From the NCBI GenBank assembly GCA_905195085.1, contig CAJJUK010000004.1, positions 1 to 48,291 of the forward strand: a stretch of 48,291 nucleotides of DNA, written 5' to 3'. Both the position numbers and the translations under genes were made by a program. Position 1 is the stretch's first letter, and each line of letters starts with the position of its first letter. Positions 1 to 9,587 of this stretch are shown here, one piece after another. Below the pieces are notes generated by a model. The model was not told where the DNA came from and did not search any database. It was given only the letters and a program-made list of their open reading frames with translations. Source of the DNA: an uncultured Christensenella sp. (GTDB lineage: Bacteria > Bacillota > Clostridia > Christensenellales > UBA1242).

Positions 1-1925
1 CAAGTGTTGCACTCGTTCCGTGTATCTTATATGTCGTTGACGGCAATGTTCCACTCCCGCCATTTACATTGTAACTTATTGTATATCGCTGTTTGACATA
101 TATGTTTAGTGTGTCATTTGAGTCGGGTTTCCATGTGTATGTATATGAGTCGCTTGATGTTGTGTATAGTTTTGTGTAGGTGCTTGTTGTAGGTTCACTG
201 CCTGTCCTTAAATAGTAATCATAACTTGCACTGTTGGACAATTTTAATACAACACTATATGAAGTTGTCGTGTAGGTATGTTTCACCGTTGCACTGCCAC
301 CCGACGCTATGCTACTGCTTGAGACCGTGCAACTCGACGCCGTTATGTTTAGATTTGTAGTGTTCGTTTGCCGCGTCGTGCCTCCATAATAATTTATTGT
401 CAAAGTGTAGGTAGCAATTTCCCATTTTGCATACAAGATTGTTCCACTATTCCCTGTATATGAACCACCACTTGAGTAATTCGTTCCAGTACCATTTGAG
501 TTTGTATTCCATCCAATAAAATTATAGTGGGTTTTTGTATATGTATTGCTAGCAAGATTTACGCTAAGTCCATAGGGTTTAATCGTTACACCTGGAGAAC
601 TTCCACCAGTATTTCCATTCCCATTATATGAAATCTCAAAAATTTGCCGAATTACAATATTAATTTCTGTAGACATATTAGGTTGAAAAGTTATAGAAGC
701 TTCTTTTTGTCCGTTAACTATGACAACCCCAGAAGAATTAGATAAATAAATATAAGCATCGACTTTGTCACCACTGGCATCTTCTATCTCATAATCAAGA
801 TTCAACCAATCTCCACTATAATCAAATTCATAATCATAAACATAACTATAATGTGTCCATGATCCAGAATAATTACTTCCCCCACTAATCTTTCCGATTT
901 TATAGCTGGTACCAATCCAATTATCTTGATTTTTGTAGACTTCTATGTTCAATGTGATAACAGCTTCCCATTGTGCGTATAGAGTTATATTCTTGCTTAC
1001 ATCTGTAGCCTTAATTGTATCCCCAGGATCATAACTTGTTCCAGAGCCATCGGCACTTGTGTTCCATTCTTTAAACTGCAAATTAGTTCTTGTAGGGATA
1101 GATGTCGAAATTGTTTTGCCTACAGCAGCAAGCATTGTTGAACTACCTGGAGCATTTTTACCTCCATTTGCATTGTATGATAATGTATAATTTTTTCTAA
1201 AAACAAAATAATAATTCCCTGTAACATTATCTTTACAACTACTATTACTTGGCTGAGATGTGCTATAGGTATTTTGATATAAATAATATGTGGTATTTGA
1301 ACTTGCAGTAGTAGCATAGGTATAGATAGAAGAATTTGTCATTCCGCAATATGTATAACTAGGCATTCTACTAGTTCCATAAAGAGAAACTTTTGCAAAT
1401 CTTCTTGGCCAGCCCGCTGTATACTTATAGGAAAACTTACTTAAACCACTTGCATTCTTACTCCCAGAGCTTCCGCCTGAAAGCGACACATTATGTGCAG
1501 CTGTACAAGTTGGCGTACTTCCCCATGTTTGACCATTCCCATTCTCATCATTCCAATATATATTAAAATAAGGTCCATAGGTTTGTCCAGATTCATAAAC
1601 TGAGGAACCAGTGTACGATGTACTAGAACTTACAATTTCATGTAATTGAACTGTAAAATTAAAATTTGAATCACCTTCAATTTCTTCGTCATCTTGATCC
1701 GAAGAACCACCTTCATCTCCTACATCTGTTTCATCATCAACATCTTCGCCTTCATTGTTCTCTTCGTCAGTTGGATTTTCAGTTATTTCGTCTTCAGAAG
1801 GTGACGAAATCCCCCCCGCCATTCTCGGACTGAGATGTTGAGCAACCGGACAACAAAACAACTCCGCTTCCTACAAAAGCGAATCCACACAAAATCATAA
1901 GCATTATTACTAATACTTTTTTCAC
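1..1925 (-). CDS. InlB-repeat surface lipoprotein, 3' end beyond window, frame broken at a poly-G tract
   Basis: Reading from a GTG at 1925, a lipoprotein signal peptide ends in the lipobox LLSGC (Cys at residue 28). It is closely similar to the start of the paralogue at 3078-6497. Seven G follow (plus-strand C at 1811-1817) and the signal-peptide frame then hits a stop within about 10 codons. From 1810 to the window edge a different frame stays fully open. It encodes an acidic Asp/Glu-rich linker, a Ser/Thr/Tyr-rich extracellular region and repeats of the Listeria-Bacteroides (InlB B-repeat) type, such as YNANGG and FKEWNTSADGSGTSY. Six or nine G would join the two frames; the paralogue has nine. 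No good ribosome-binding site precedes the GTG. The role is probably surface adhesion or a cell-envelope structure, inferred only from the repeat class. The tract is either a phase-variable switch in the OFF state or a sequencing error. Confidence 0.75.
1811..1817 (-). repeat. poly-G (G7) tract inside the lipoprotein 5' coding region
   Basis: Seven consecutive C on the plus strand (G on the coding strand) lie just after the lipobox codons. Upstream codons are in the phase of position 1820 and downstream codons in the phase of position 1810, so this length gives a frameshift. Lengths 6 or 9 restore the frame. The equivalent tract in the downstream paralogue is G9 and in frame. Confidence 0.85.
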
Positions 1926-2001
1926 ATTTTTATTATATATTAGTTTATAAATAAAATCAACACTTTATCAGTCTTTTAAATCTTTTTTGTAAAACATCTT
2001 C

Positions 2002-2032
2002 AAAAAAGGCACTGACCAGCGTGGTGCTTTAA
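2002..2032 (-). terminator. putative Rho-independent terminator after the thioredoxin-reductase-like gene
   Basis: On the minus strand AAAGCAC and GTGCCTTTTTT form a stem with a one-base bulge, followed by a T run. It lies about 85 bases beyond the stop of the reductase gene. The rest of 1926-2118 shows no gene. Confidence 0.45.
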
Positions 2033-2118
2033 CACAAATTATTTTTATATTTGATTTCTTTTCTTTTTCCATGGTATTGTTTTATGCACATTTCTCACTT
2101 TGTGTGACAAACACAAAA

Positions 2119-2991
2119 CTATGCCAATTGTCCAGCAATTGCACCATCACTGCACGCTGTGACAATTTGCTTCAAAAATCCGCATCTAACATCTCCAACG
2201 GCATAAACTCCATCAACAGAAGTTCTCATGTTGGCATCTGTTTTGATGAAGCCTTTGTCATCTAATTCCAAAACATTTTGATATATCTCTGTCTTAGGCT
2301 TCTTTCCAAGCTCCACAAACAGTGCTGAGGTTTCAATTTTTTTATCTTCTCCAGCAATTTTCACTTCAACGCTGTCAACAACATCTTTTCCCTCAACCTT
2401 TTCAATTTCAACATTTGAAAGCACTTGAATTTTTGGATTTTTGTTTACACTTGCATATTTGGACATATCGCCACTGTCAAGCACAATAACTTTTGAACAA
2501 ACCTCTGCAAGGTCCAAAGCGCCCTTAATTCCACTGCCACCTTTGCTGGCAACACAAACGGTTTGATTTTTATAGAAATTTGCGTCACAAACTGCACAAT
2601 AACTCACACCGCGACCAAGGAATTCATTTTCATTCTTCCCAATTTCCACACTTGAAAGCCCGGTGGCAATTATGATGCTTCTTGCCCAGTATTGTCCTTT
2701 CTTCCCATACAAAACTTTTTCTTTGTCAGAAAAATCTACTTTGCTTATGTCATCAAAAATGACTTTGATATCCAAATGTTTGATTTGTTTTGAAAACATC
2801 TGGCTTAAAGACAAACCATCAATCTCAGACTGCGAAGGAAAATTTTCAATTCTGGTCAGGGAAACAACTTGCCCGCCCAAAGCGAACTTTTCAATTATTG
2901 CAACATTTTTTCCTCTTCTTTTGGCATAGATGGCTGCCGTCATTCCGGCCACACCACCACCAATAATCAAAACATCATAAATTTCTTTCAT
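2119..2991 (-). CDS. thioredoxin-reductase-like FAD flavoprotein with degenerate NADPH site
   Basis: A 290-aa cytosolic class-II pyridine-nucleotide-disulfide oxidoreductase. The N-terminal dinucleotide fold GGGVAGMTAA (11-20) binds FAD. ATG at about 110 and the C-terminal GVYAVGDVR complete the FAD domain. The redox-active dithiol is CAVC (Cys132/Cys135). In the second domain the family NADPH motif GGGDSA is replaced by KGGSGIKGA, and the HRR motif that reads the NADPH phosphate is absent (LDSGDMSKY in that region). Clostridial ferredoxin- or flavin-dependent thioredoxin reductases are known to lack these NADPH motifs, so reduced ferredoxin or flavin could be the electron donor; that is inference. 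The gene stands alone between two lipoprotein paralogues. The fold is certain, the donor is not. Confidence 0.85.
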   Translation of the reverse strand: MKEIYDVLIIGGGVAGMTAAIYAKRRGKNVAIIEKFALGGQVVSLTRIENFPSQSEIDGLSLSQMFSKQIKHLDIKVIFDDISKVDFSDKEKVLYGKKGQYWARSIIIATGLSSVEIGKNENEFLGRGVSYCAVCDANFYKNQTVCVASKGGSGIKGALDLAEVCSKVIVLDSGDMSKYASVNKNPKIQVLSNVEIEKVEGKDVVDSVEVKIAGEDKKIETSALFVELGKKPKTEIYQNVLELDDKGFIKTDANMRTSVDGVYAVGDVRCGFLKQIVTACSDGAIAGQLA

Positions 2992-3045
2992 AGTTTATAT
3001 TATATCATAAACAATAATAATTTAAAATTGATTTTCAAAAAATAT

Positions 3046-3079
3046 AAAAAGCCTTGAAAATTTTTTCAAGACTTTTTTT
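3046..3079 (-). terminator. Rho-independent terminator after InlB-repeat lipoprotein
   Basis: An AT-rich stem with CTTGAAAA/TTTTCAAG at its core is flanked by A and T runs. It overlaps the last bases of the lipoprotein gene and could work in both directions. Confidence 0.6.
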
Positions 3080-6000
3080 AAATTCTGCTACCATTTCCCA
3101 TGGTAAGAGCCAAACGAACACCTTGAACATATCCAAGCCAGTTTGATTTTGTGACACCAGCATTTGTGATCACTTGTCCATTTCCTAGTCCTGTGCCCAA
3201 ATTTCTTGTCCAATAGTCAACGTAATCATCTGTCCCACATCCAAGCAAGAAGCATACCATGTCACTCGCCTTTGCTGAATAGTCTGTCAAGTAGTCATCT
3301 ATCTCTTTGATTGATGCAACCCTGACCCCATCTTCTGTCACCGAGACACTGACAACTTTGTTTTGTTGTCCTGCATCACCAAATCTGTAATATGTGTAAT
3401 CTGTTGATGCTTGCTTATTGGTTATACCTGCAGAGAAGTTTGTTGTTGATTCGGTTTTGTTCAATCCTGATATGTTGCTGTACATATCACTGTCTGCAAA
3501 TTCCCAACCTTCTGTAACGTTTTCTGTCTCAACTGCACCCAGTGTCAATATTCTGTCACTTACAACTGTGAAATTGGTCTTGTATGTTCCATATGTGCTC
3601 CAACCACTTGGGTATGATGTGCTTGACACTCCGTAGTCACTCACTCTCCATCTGATTGGTTCCACTTCAAACCAATAATATTGCCCACTTGTGAATGTGT
3701 AACTTGATCCATCGCTCATCTTAAGTGTTTGTGTGCTTGTTGCTTGAAGTCTTGCATATTTTTTGCTGTTGTATGTATAAACTTCAATCTTTTGGTTTGT
3801 TGTTCCGTCGTTGTATTTGATTTCTCCACTCTTTGTTGGACTTACACTGTTAAGCGTGTTGTTCATGCTTGTCCCCACATAATTCTGTGGATATTCTCCA
3901 TGCTCAAAATACCAATACTTATCTGTGCTGTCATACTTCAATTGGTTCGATGACAACACCTTGAAATAAACATTGATTGTGTAGGTTGCTCCCGATGTTG
4001 TAGGTGTGAATGTCGTCGCGGTTGATGAATTTGGCGGACTCGAACTTGTTGACGCTCCCACAAATACATAACCACTATTTTCCGATGGTGTAAATGTCAC
4101 CGTTTGACTTATCAACACATTCGTTGCAACTGTGCCTAATGAACCACCACTACTATCTGCTTTCCATGCCCAAGACTGTTCTGTTGGCGTATTATTGTTG
4201 TCATAAAAATAACTAACTGATGTTGTTCCACCTGTAACCGAATTTGTATAATTCGTTCCATCTGTTGATGTCTTGATTTGAACTTTGATTGTTGAAACTT
4301 GCGGTGTCCAGTCTGCATACAATGTGTCACTTGCATTTGTTGAATAACTTCCACCTGATGCATAGTGTGTCCCTGTACCAGATGTATTCGTGTTCCAGCC
4401 ATTTGCCGTGTAACCCGTTCTTGTCAAACTGTTTGTCCCAAGTGTTAATGCTGTCCCATGTATTTTATATTTATAAGTATCTGACGATGGAAGAGTTCCA
4501 CTCCCGTCATTTGCACTGTATGTTATTGTATATCTTTGTTTTACATACACATATAATGAATCATTTGAATCAGGTTTCCATGTGTATGTATATGAGTCAC
4601 TTGATGTTGTGTATAGTTTGGTATAAGAACTTGTTGTTGGTCCACTGCCTGTCCTTAGATAATAATCATAACTTGCACTGTTGGATAATTTTAGGACAAC
4701 ACTATATGAAGTTGTCGTGTAGGTATGCGAAATTGTGGAAGTGCCCCCTGTCGCAATGCTACTGCTCGAGACCGTGCAATTCGCCGCTGTTATATTCAAA
4801 TTTGTCGTATTACTTTGCCGTGTCGTGCCTCCATAATAAGTTATCTTTAAAGAATAAGTGTTTGGTGACCATTTCGCATATAAATTGTGGTTACTAGCCG
4901 TAGATACTATTGATGTTGAAGAAACCTTTGTTGTCAAACTACTGTTTTTATACCAACCTGCAAAGGTATAATGCGTCTTTGTAGGTGTTGGCAATTCATT
5001 TGTCGAAGGCGTGTTACCTGCAGTTGCATAACTAAATGAATCATAATATATATCGCCAGTAAAAATTGAAATTCTAAATGTTGCGTAGGCTCTTTTGCCA
5101 GGATCTACTGGAATGTATGAACGCAAATTATATGTTGGTGTTCCAATAGAACTACGCGTCGTAAATGTGACAGTGTACCGTCCCGTGCCACTTATAGTGC
5201 AACCTGTTGAATCTGTGGCAACATCTAAATTGGTTCCACCCTCATTGGGGGAAGTAAGTCGAAGATAAAACGAGCTTCCTGAATATGATAAGACCTCAAT
5301 AACAGCCGTATACTTTGTGTTAGAAGCATAAGTTCTATCAAATGGTTGGAAAAAATTCCTATAGGAAGTGCTAGATGTGCCATTTGTATGATTTATTGTA
5401 AAAATGTTGTTAGATAATCCATTTAAATCTCCTCTTGTATTTGCCACATACAAATTTGATTTTCCATATGTATCATTATATCTAACTTGATTTGATGTCA
5501 CCCCACTTCCGCCATTTAAATTATATGTCACAGTGTAAGTGTTCGGGATCCATTGAGCAACAAAGGTCTTGTCGCTATCTGACCAACTATCTTCAAAATA
5601 ATAATACGCAGGAAAAACATTGCCAGTGCCAGAAGTTTCTTTCCAACCAGCAAAAGTATATCCCGTTCTTGTTGATGGCGCAGATACCAAATTAAATCCT
5701 ATTCCAGCATATTGAGTTGAGTTTGTAATCAAAGAAGAAGATGTCGGAGAATAATATTTAATAGAATATTTTTCTCTAAATAAAAGATAATATGTCCCTT
5801 TAAGCCAATTCTCACAACCACTTGTTGCAGTATTTTGGTCGGTCGTAATATGTTCTGCATTGTTGTTTCTATAGATAAAATATCTTCCCGTGTTCTCATA
5901 TGATCTTCCACTGCTGTTGTCCGTTGAAGTTTGTATTCCAAAAAACCTGCTTGTGTATCCTGTATTATAATAACAATCTAAAATAATCAAACGTCTATAA

Positions 6001-6497
6001 GAGAAAATATTCCAATAATCATAATGCATATATTTTGCACCATATGTATGATTATTTGTTACATCAAGAGTTTTCCCTTTTGCTTTATATTGTGTTCTAG
6101 TGTGGGCAGTTAGGTTTCCCAATTTATAATTTTCGTCTGCCCACTGCATATCAAAATAACCCTGTGCTCCTGCTGCACAATCATTATCATTTTGGGTTGC
6201 AAGAGAATAAGAATCTCCCGCACCAGTTCTGTACATAATCATGATTGTCCAGTCAAACTCTGATGTTGCATTTTGTCCCAAATCACCATCTTCATCATTG
6301 TCAGAGTCATTAGAATTATCGTCATCGGAGCCATCTTCTCCATCATCTGGATTTTCTTCGTCCTCAGAAGGTGACGAAGTCCCCCCCCCGCCAGTTTCTG
6401 TCTGTGAAGAAGAACAGCCAGACAATAAAAAAGTTCCTCCACCAATAAGTGAAAATCCACACAATATTAAAAAAAGCATACAGAAAATTCGTTTCAT
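3078..6497 (-). CDS. large InlB-repeat surface lipoprotein with C-terminal DUF6273-like domain
   Basis: A 1139-aa exported protein. The signal peptide is hydrophobic at residues 4-25 with lipobox LLSGC (Cys28). A GGGG stretch encoded by a G9 run and an Asp/Glu-rich linker (about 38-75) follow. A Ser/Thr/Tyr-rich ectodomain carries several Listeria-Bacteroides repeats, recognisable as TRTGYTFAGWKETSGTG, THYTFAGWYKN and RTGYTANGWNTN, each near a YNLNGG- or YSANDG-type strand. The last 200 or so residues have a PIRWRV motif and a closing YWTRNLG...VRLALTM pattern, as in DUF6273 ectodomains of gut Clostridia. It is probably anchored to the membrane by lipid and displayed outside; the ligand is unknown. 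It shares long DNA similarity with the broken paralogue at 1-1925. No clear Shine-Dalgarno is visible. Confidence 0.85.
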   Translation of the reverse strand: MKRIFCMLFLILCGFSLIGGGTFLLSGCSSSQTETGGGGTSSPSEDEENPDDGEDGSDDDNSNDSDNDEDGDLGQNATSEFDWTIMIMYRTGAGDSYSLATQNDNDCAAGAQGYFDMQWADENYKLGNLTAHTRTQYKAKGKTLDVTNNHTYGAKYMHYDYWNIFSYRRLIILDCYYNTGYTSRFFGIQTSTDNSSGRSYENTGRYFIYRNNNAEHITTDQNTATSGCENWLKGTYYLLFREKYSIKYYSPTSSSLITNSTQYAGIGFNLVSAPSTRTGYTFAGWKETSGTGNVFPAYYYFEDSWSDSDKTFVAQWIPNTYTVTYNLNGGSGVTSNQVRYNDTYGKSNLYVANTRGDLNGLSNNIFTINHTNGTSSTSYRNFFQPFDRTYASNTKYTAVIEVLSYSGSSFYLRLTSPNEGGTNLDVATDSTGCTISGTGRYTVTFTTRSSIGTPTYNLRSYIPVDPGKRAYATFRISIFTGDIYYDSFSYATAGNTPSTNELPTPTKTHYTFAGWYKNSSLTTKVSSTSIVSTASNHNLYAKWSPNTYSLKITYYGGTTRQSNTTNLNITAANCTVSSSSIATGGTSTISHTYTTTSYSVVLKLSNSASYDYYLRTGSGPTTSSYTKLYTTSSDSYTYTWKPDSNDSLYVYVKQRYTITYSANDGSGTLPSSDTYKYKIHGTALTLGTNSLTRTGYTANGWNTNTSGTGTHYASGGSYSTNASDTLYADWTPQVSTIKVQIKTSTDGTNYTNSVTGGTTSVSYFYDNNNTPTEQSWAWKADSSGGSLGTVATNVLISQTVTFTPSENSGYVFVGASTSSSPPNSSTATTFTPTTSGATYTINVYFKVLSSNQLKYDSTDKYWYFEHGEYPQNYVGTSMNNTLNSVSPTKSGEIKYNDGTTNQKIEVYTYNSKKYARLQATSTQTLKMSDGSSYTFTSGQYYWFEVEPIRWRVSDYGVSSTSYPSGWSTYGTYKTNFTVVSDRILTLGAVETENVTEGWEFADSDMYSNISGLNKTESTTNFSAGITNKQASTDYTYYRFGDAGQQNKVVSVSVTEDGVRVASIKEIDDYLTDYSAKASDMVCFLLGCGTDDYVDYWTRNLGTGLGNGQVITNAGVTKSNWLGYVQGVRLALTMGNGSRI
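6381..6389 (-). repeat. poly-G (G9) tract inside lipoprotein coding region
   Basis: Nine G on the coding strand encode Gly residues right after the lipobox of the 1139-aa lipoprotein. The length keeps the gene in frame. It sits at the same place as the out-of-frame G7 in the paralogue. Confidence 0.85.
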
Positions 6498-6556
6498 TTC
6501 TATTTCATTATATATTATCTTTATTTATAAAGCAAATAATTCACTTGTCTTTCATT

Positions 6557-7435
6557 CTATTTGCGACTTTTCTTCCTTTCTGTCACAATCCATTGGTCAT
6601 TTTCAAAGAAAAGGTCTTTGTGTGGACGCAATTTTCTTGTGTATTTTTCGTCGCCAAATCCACAATCTTGAATTTGATACCATTCTTCTGCAACTCTCTT
6701 TGTTGTTTCATATGTTTGTTGCATCATTTTTTCAGATCGGCTCTTTTCATCTGGCAGTGTTTTGTCTGGATAAATTGGATTGCATATTGCAAAATAAATT
6801 CTGTATTTATATTTACCATTTTTTTTCTTTTTACCCTTAAAAAGCAAAACGATTGGCAAAACAGGAACATCATTCTTTACAGCAGTTGAGAATGCTCCTC
6901 TTTTATATGGTCTTATTTCTCTGTAGTGTGGCCACATCGAACCTTCTGGGTTGAAAAGAATTGGTCTGTTTTTCTTTAAAATTTCACTCAAATCTTGGTT
7001 ATATTTCTTCATTCCAGAAATGCTTGTTGCAGGGATTGGAATCCCTCCCAATGAGCGCAAGAAAAACCCAATCATTGGTCTTTGAATGTTCTGTTGCAAG
7101 GTTGTGTAATATATCTTTCTCCAACAAAACAAATTTGTCCCAATGCTGACATCATCAAATAAGTGCACATGATTGCAAGTCATCACAAAAGGTTTGCCTT
7201 TCAATTTCTTTTTATTTTCTCCGCCAAAAGTCTTCATTTTGAATTTAAAAACCATATAAGGGTTGAAAAAACATATTGCAAGCGCTCTAAAAAATGCCGC
7301 CCACATACGAAAAAATATGTTTCTTGGCAAATAATTGTATTTATCATCAAATTTGATTTTTCTTGTTGTGTGTTTTATTTCCAGAATATTCCCATCAAAT
7401 TTATCAGGACGCTCTATTCCGTCTTTATCTATCAT
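6557..7435 (-). CDS. plsC: 1-acyl-glycerol-3-phosphate acyltransferase (PlsC family)
   Basis: A 292-aa membrane-associated acyltransferase that would convert lysophosphatidate to phosphatidate in phospholipid synthesis. The catalytic HxxxxD motif is His89-Asp94 in NHVHLFDD. The second motif is NPEGSMW (PEGS at 163-166), and GGIPI lies between them. A hydrophobic stretch near 42-65 fits membrane attachment. The ATG at 7435 is preferred over a longer frame to 7468 because AAAGGGGAAAG precedes it at good spacing. The N-terminal 40 residues and the basic C-terminus are longer than in minimal PlsC proteins. Substrate preference cannot be read from sequence. It is convergent with nothing and ends 59 bases upstream of the lipoprotein start region. 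Confidence 0.85.
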   Translation of the reverse strand: MIDKDGIERPDKFDGNILEIKHTTRKIKFDDKYNYLPRNIFFRMWAAFFRALAICFFNPYMVFKFKMKTFGGENKKKLKGKPFVMTCNHVHLFDDVSIGTNLFCWRKIYYTTLQQNIQRPMIGFFLRSLGGIPIPATSISGMKKYNQDLSEILKKNRPILFNPEGSMWPHYREIRPYKRGAFSTAVKNDVPVLPIVLLFKGKKKKNGKYKYRIYFAICNPIYPDKTLPDEKSRSEKMMQQTYETTKRVAEEWYQIQDCGFGDEKYTRKLRPHKDLFFENDQWIVTERKKSRK

Positions 7436-7592
7436 TTTATCTTTCCCCTTTTGCCTTATGCATATCACTGCGTTAACCTACACTATTGTAAATGATTTAA
7501 AATGATTTTGCAAGTAAAAAATTTAATATATCAACAAACATTAACTAATAAATCAAATAAATCATAAATACTTATGTAACACAGGAGGATTT

Positions 7593-8894
7593 ATGGCTAA
7601 ATTTTTCGGAACTGATGGAATACGAGGTGAATATGGAAAAACTTTGACTTGCGATGTGGCATTTTCTGTTGGAAACGCCCTAACACAAATCAAAAACAAT
7701 CCAAAAGTTATTATAGGTCACGACACAAGAGTTTCCGCCGATGCTTTGACATTGTCATTAAGTGCTGGAATTGTTCAAGGTGGAGGAAGTGTTGTCAATG
7801 TCAAAACCATTCCCACCGCAGGAATTTCTTTCTTGACAGAAAGCGAAAAGTTTGATTTTGGTGTCATCATAACAGCCTCTCACAACCCACCAAACTATAA
7901 TGGCATCAAAATTTTTGATTGCACAGGAAAAAAGTTGTGCGACAATGAAGAAGAATTTTTGGAAGAATTTTTCTCAAATAAATACATAAGCGACAATTCT
8001 GGAAAATACGAAGAAAAAGAAGATCTTCAAAAGAAATATATTGAACATCTGCTCAATTGCACAAATGTGAAATTTACCAATTTGAAAATTTGCATTGACG
8101 CAAGCAATGGTGCAAGTTTCAAAATCGCCCCAAAAATTTTTAAGAAACTTGGAGCGAAGGTTTTTAAGCTATCGTGCAGAAACGACGGAAGCAAAATCAA
8201 TGTAAATTGTGGTTCTTTGCACATTGAAAATTTGGTGAAAAAAGTCACATCAACCAAATCAGACGTTGGCTTTGCTTACGATGGAGATGCAGACAGAGTG
8301 ATTGCAGTAAGCAAAAGTGGAGTCATTTTTGATGGTGACAAACTTCTCTACATCTTGGCAACACAGATGAAACAACAAGGACAATTATATGCGAACTCTG
8401 TTGTTGGAACCAGTCACACAAACAGCGGAATCATGGTCGCATTGAATCGTAATAAAATCAACCTTATAAGAACAGACATCGGTGATAAATATGTGATCGA
8501 AGCCATGGAAAAAATGAATTTGACGCTTGGTGGGGAACAATCTGGACATATCATAATCAAAAACTATGCACAAACCGGAGATGGAATTTTGACATCTTTG
8601 AAAATTTGTGAAATCTTGCAAAAGACACAAAAATCTCTTGACCAACTTTTTGATGCAAACTTAATCTATCAAGAAAACATCAACCTACAAGTCAAAGACA
8701 AAATCAAAATCATGAATAATGAAGGTTTGAAAATTTTGGCAAACAAGATTGCAAATGAAATAGCCCCTGCCGGAAGAATCTTGATCAGAGCAAGCGGAAC
8801 GGAAGATAAGATAAGAATTATGATTGAATATCCAAACAAACAAAAAGCAATATCTTTTGCCAACCAAATTAAAACATTGATAGAAAAAATATAA
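7593..8894 (+). CDS. glmM: phosphoglucosamine mutase
   Basis: A 433-aa enzyme of the alpha-D-phosphohexomutase family that interconverts glucosamine-6-phosphate and glucosamine-1-phosphate on the way to UDP-GlcNAc and peptidoglycan. The N-terminus FGTDGIRG is diagnostic for GlmM. The phosphoserine is Ser96 in TASHNPP. The metal loop is DGDADR, the sugar-binding loop GGEQSGH, and the phosphate-binding loop RASGTEDKIRI near the C-terminus. AGGAGG stands 6 bases before the ATG. It is monocistronic here, while many Firmicutes place it behind cdaA/ybbR; those genes are not in the window. Confidence 0.96.
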   Translation: MAKFFGTDGIRGEYGKTLTCDVAFSVGNALTQIKNNPKVIIGHDTRVSADALTLSLSAGIVQGGGSVVNVKTIPTAGISFLTESEKFDFGVIITASHNPPNYNGIKIFDCTGKKLCDNEEEFLEEFFSNKYISDNSGKYEEKEDLQKKYIEHLLNCTNVKFTNLKICIDASNGASFKIAPKIFKKLGAKVFKLSCRNDGSKINVNCGSLHIENLVKKVTSTKSDVGFAYDGDADRVIAVSKSGVIFDGDKLLYILATQMKQQGQLYANSVVGTSHTNSGIMVALNRNKINLIRTDIGDKYVIEAMEKMNLTLGGEQSGHIIIKNYAQTGDGILTSLKICEILQKTQKSLDQLFDANLIYQENINLQVKDKIKIMNNEGLKILANKIANEIAPAGRILIRASGTEDKIRIMIEYPNKQKAISFANQIKTLIEKI

Positions 8895-8916
8895 CCGAGA
8901 AATTCTCGGTTATTCT
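8893..8916. terminator. bidirectional terminator between glmM and marR
   Basis: AACCGAG and CTCGGTT form a 7-9 bp stem with a short AATT loop and a T-rich tail. It lies exactly between two convergent stops. Confidence 0.8.
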
Positions 8917-9347
8917 TATGCTTTTTCGCCGTCCATTTGATCGGTCAAAATTTTCATAATCTTATCAATTTTTTTGCAATCTTTCTTATCAAGATTTTTC
9001 TTCAAATCATTGACAATGACATAGTCCTCTTTGTTTTCATAAAAATCAAAAAACTTTTGAGTTGGTTTAAGGAAATATTCTCTTTTGTCTTTTTCAGATT
9101 TTTCTTTTGTTATAAACCCTTTCTTGATGAGTTGTTTAACTTTGTATGTTGCATTAGGTGAAGAAATGTCTAAGAAGTTTGCAAACTGAGATATTGTTGG
9201 ATTTCCCATAAGATAAATACACTCAAGGCAAAAATACTCAGTTGAAGACAAAGCTTCTTCCTTATCCTTGATGCGATCAAACATATTCTTGTAGATGATA
9301 AGTTTTATTTTGCGATAAAACTTATTGACTGATTTTTTTAATTTCAT
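8916..9347 (-). CDS. MarR-family transcriptional regulator
   Basis: A 143-aa winged-helix protein. After two N-terminal helices comes the MarR core: LSSTEYFCLECIYLM, the recognition helix region TISQFANFLDISSPNATYKVKQLIKKGFI, and the wing KSEKDKREYFLKPT. A C-terminal dimer helix completes it. It is convergent with glmM. A palindrome AAACTAGTTT at 9363-9372 sits just upstream of the start and could be an autoregulatory site. A FabT-like role in fatty-acid control is possible, since clostridial MarR proteins of this kind often regulate fab genes, but no fab gene is nearby. Confidence 0.85.
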   Translation of the reverse strand: MKLKKSVNKFYRKIKLIIYKNMFDRIKDKEEALSSTEYFCLECIYLMGNPTISQFANFLDISSPNATYKVKQLIKKGFITKEKSEKDKREYFLKPTQKFFDFYENKEDYVIVNDLKKNLDKKDCKKIDKIMKILTDQMDGEKA

Positions 9348-9548
9348 TGCAACCTCATCAAACTAGTTTTAAGTTTACCACTTTTAGCCAATAAATACAA
9401 GCATTTTTGTTCAAAATTTTTAAATATTTTCACAAAATTAATGTCGAATTTGATGTTTAATTTCAAATTTTGAGAGCGAGTACAAAATTAACAAACATAA
9501 TATACAGTAAGACAAAACTTACAAATCTTAACAATTTTTCAAAATTTA

Positions 9549-9577
9549 TTGCTTTTTTATGATTTTTTTGATAAGAT
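9549..9577 (+). promoter_or_regulatory. promoter of tRNA-Glu
   Basis: TTGCTT (9549-9554) and TAAGAT (9572-9577) are separated by 17 bases and end 10 bases before the tRNA. Apart from this, 9348-9587 is AT-rich with no gene visible. Confidence 0.6.
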
Positions 9578-9587
9578 ATAGACGCAT

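Noticed and set aside
1..2000. CRISPR or tandem DNA repeats in the lipoprotein region
   Set aside because: Repetition here is at protein level (InlB-type repeats) with variable DNA; no regular direct repeat with spacers exists here or elsewhere in the window.
4289..4897. 202-codon open frame on the plus strand
   Set aside because: It is antisense to the InlB-repeat lipoprotein, with no ribosome-binding site and a composition that mirrors the repeated real gene.
6241..6840. 199-codon open frame on the plus strand
   Set aside because: Its start is the antisense of the acidic linker of the lipoprotein and its end the antisense of plsC.
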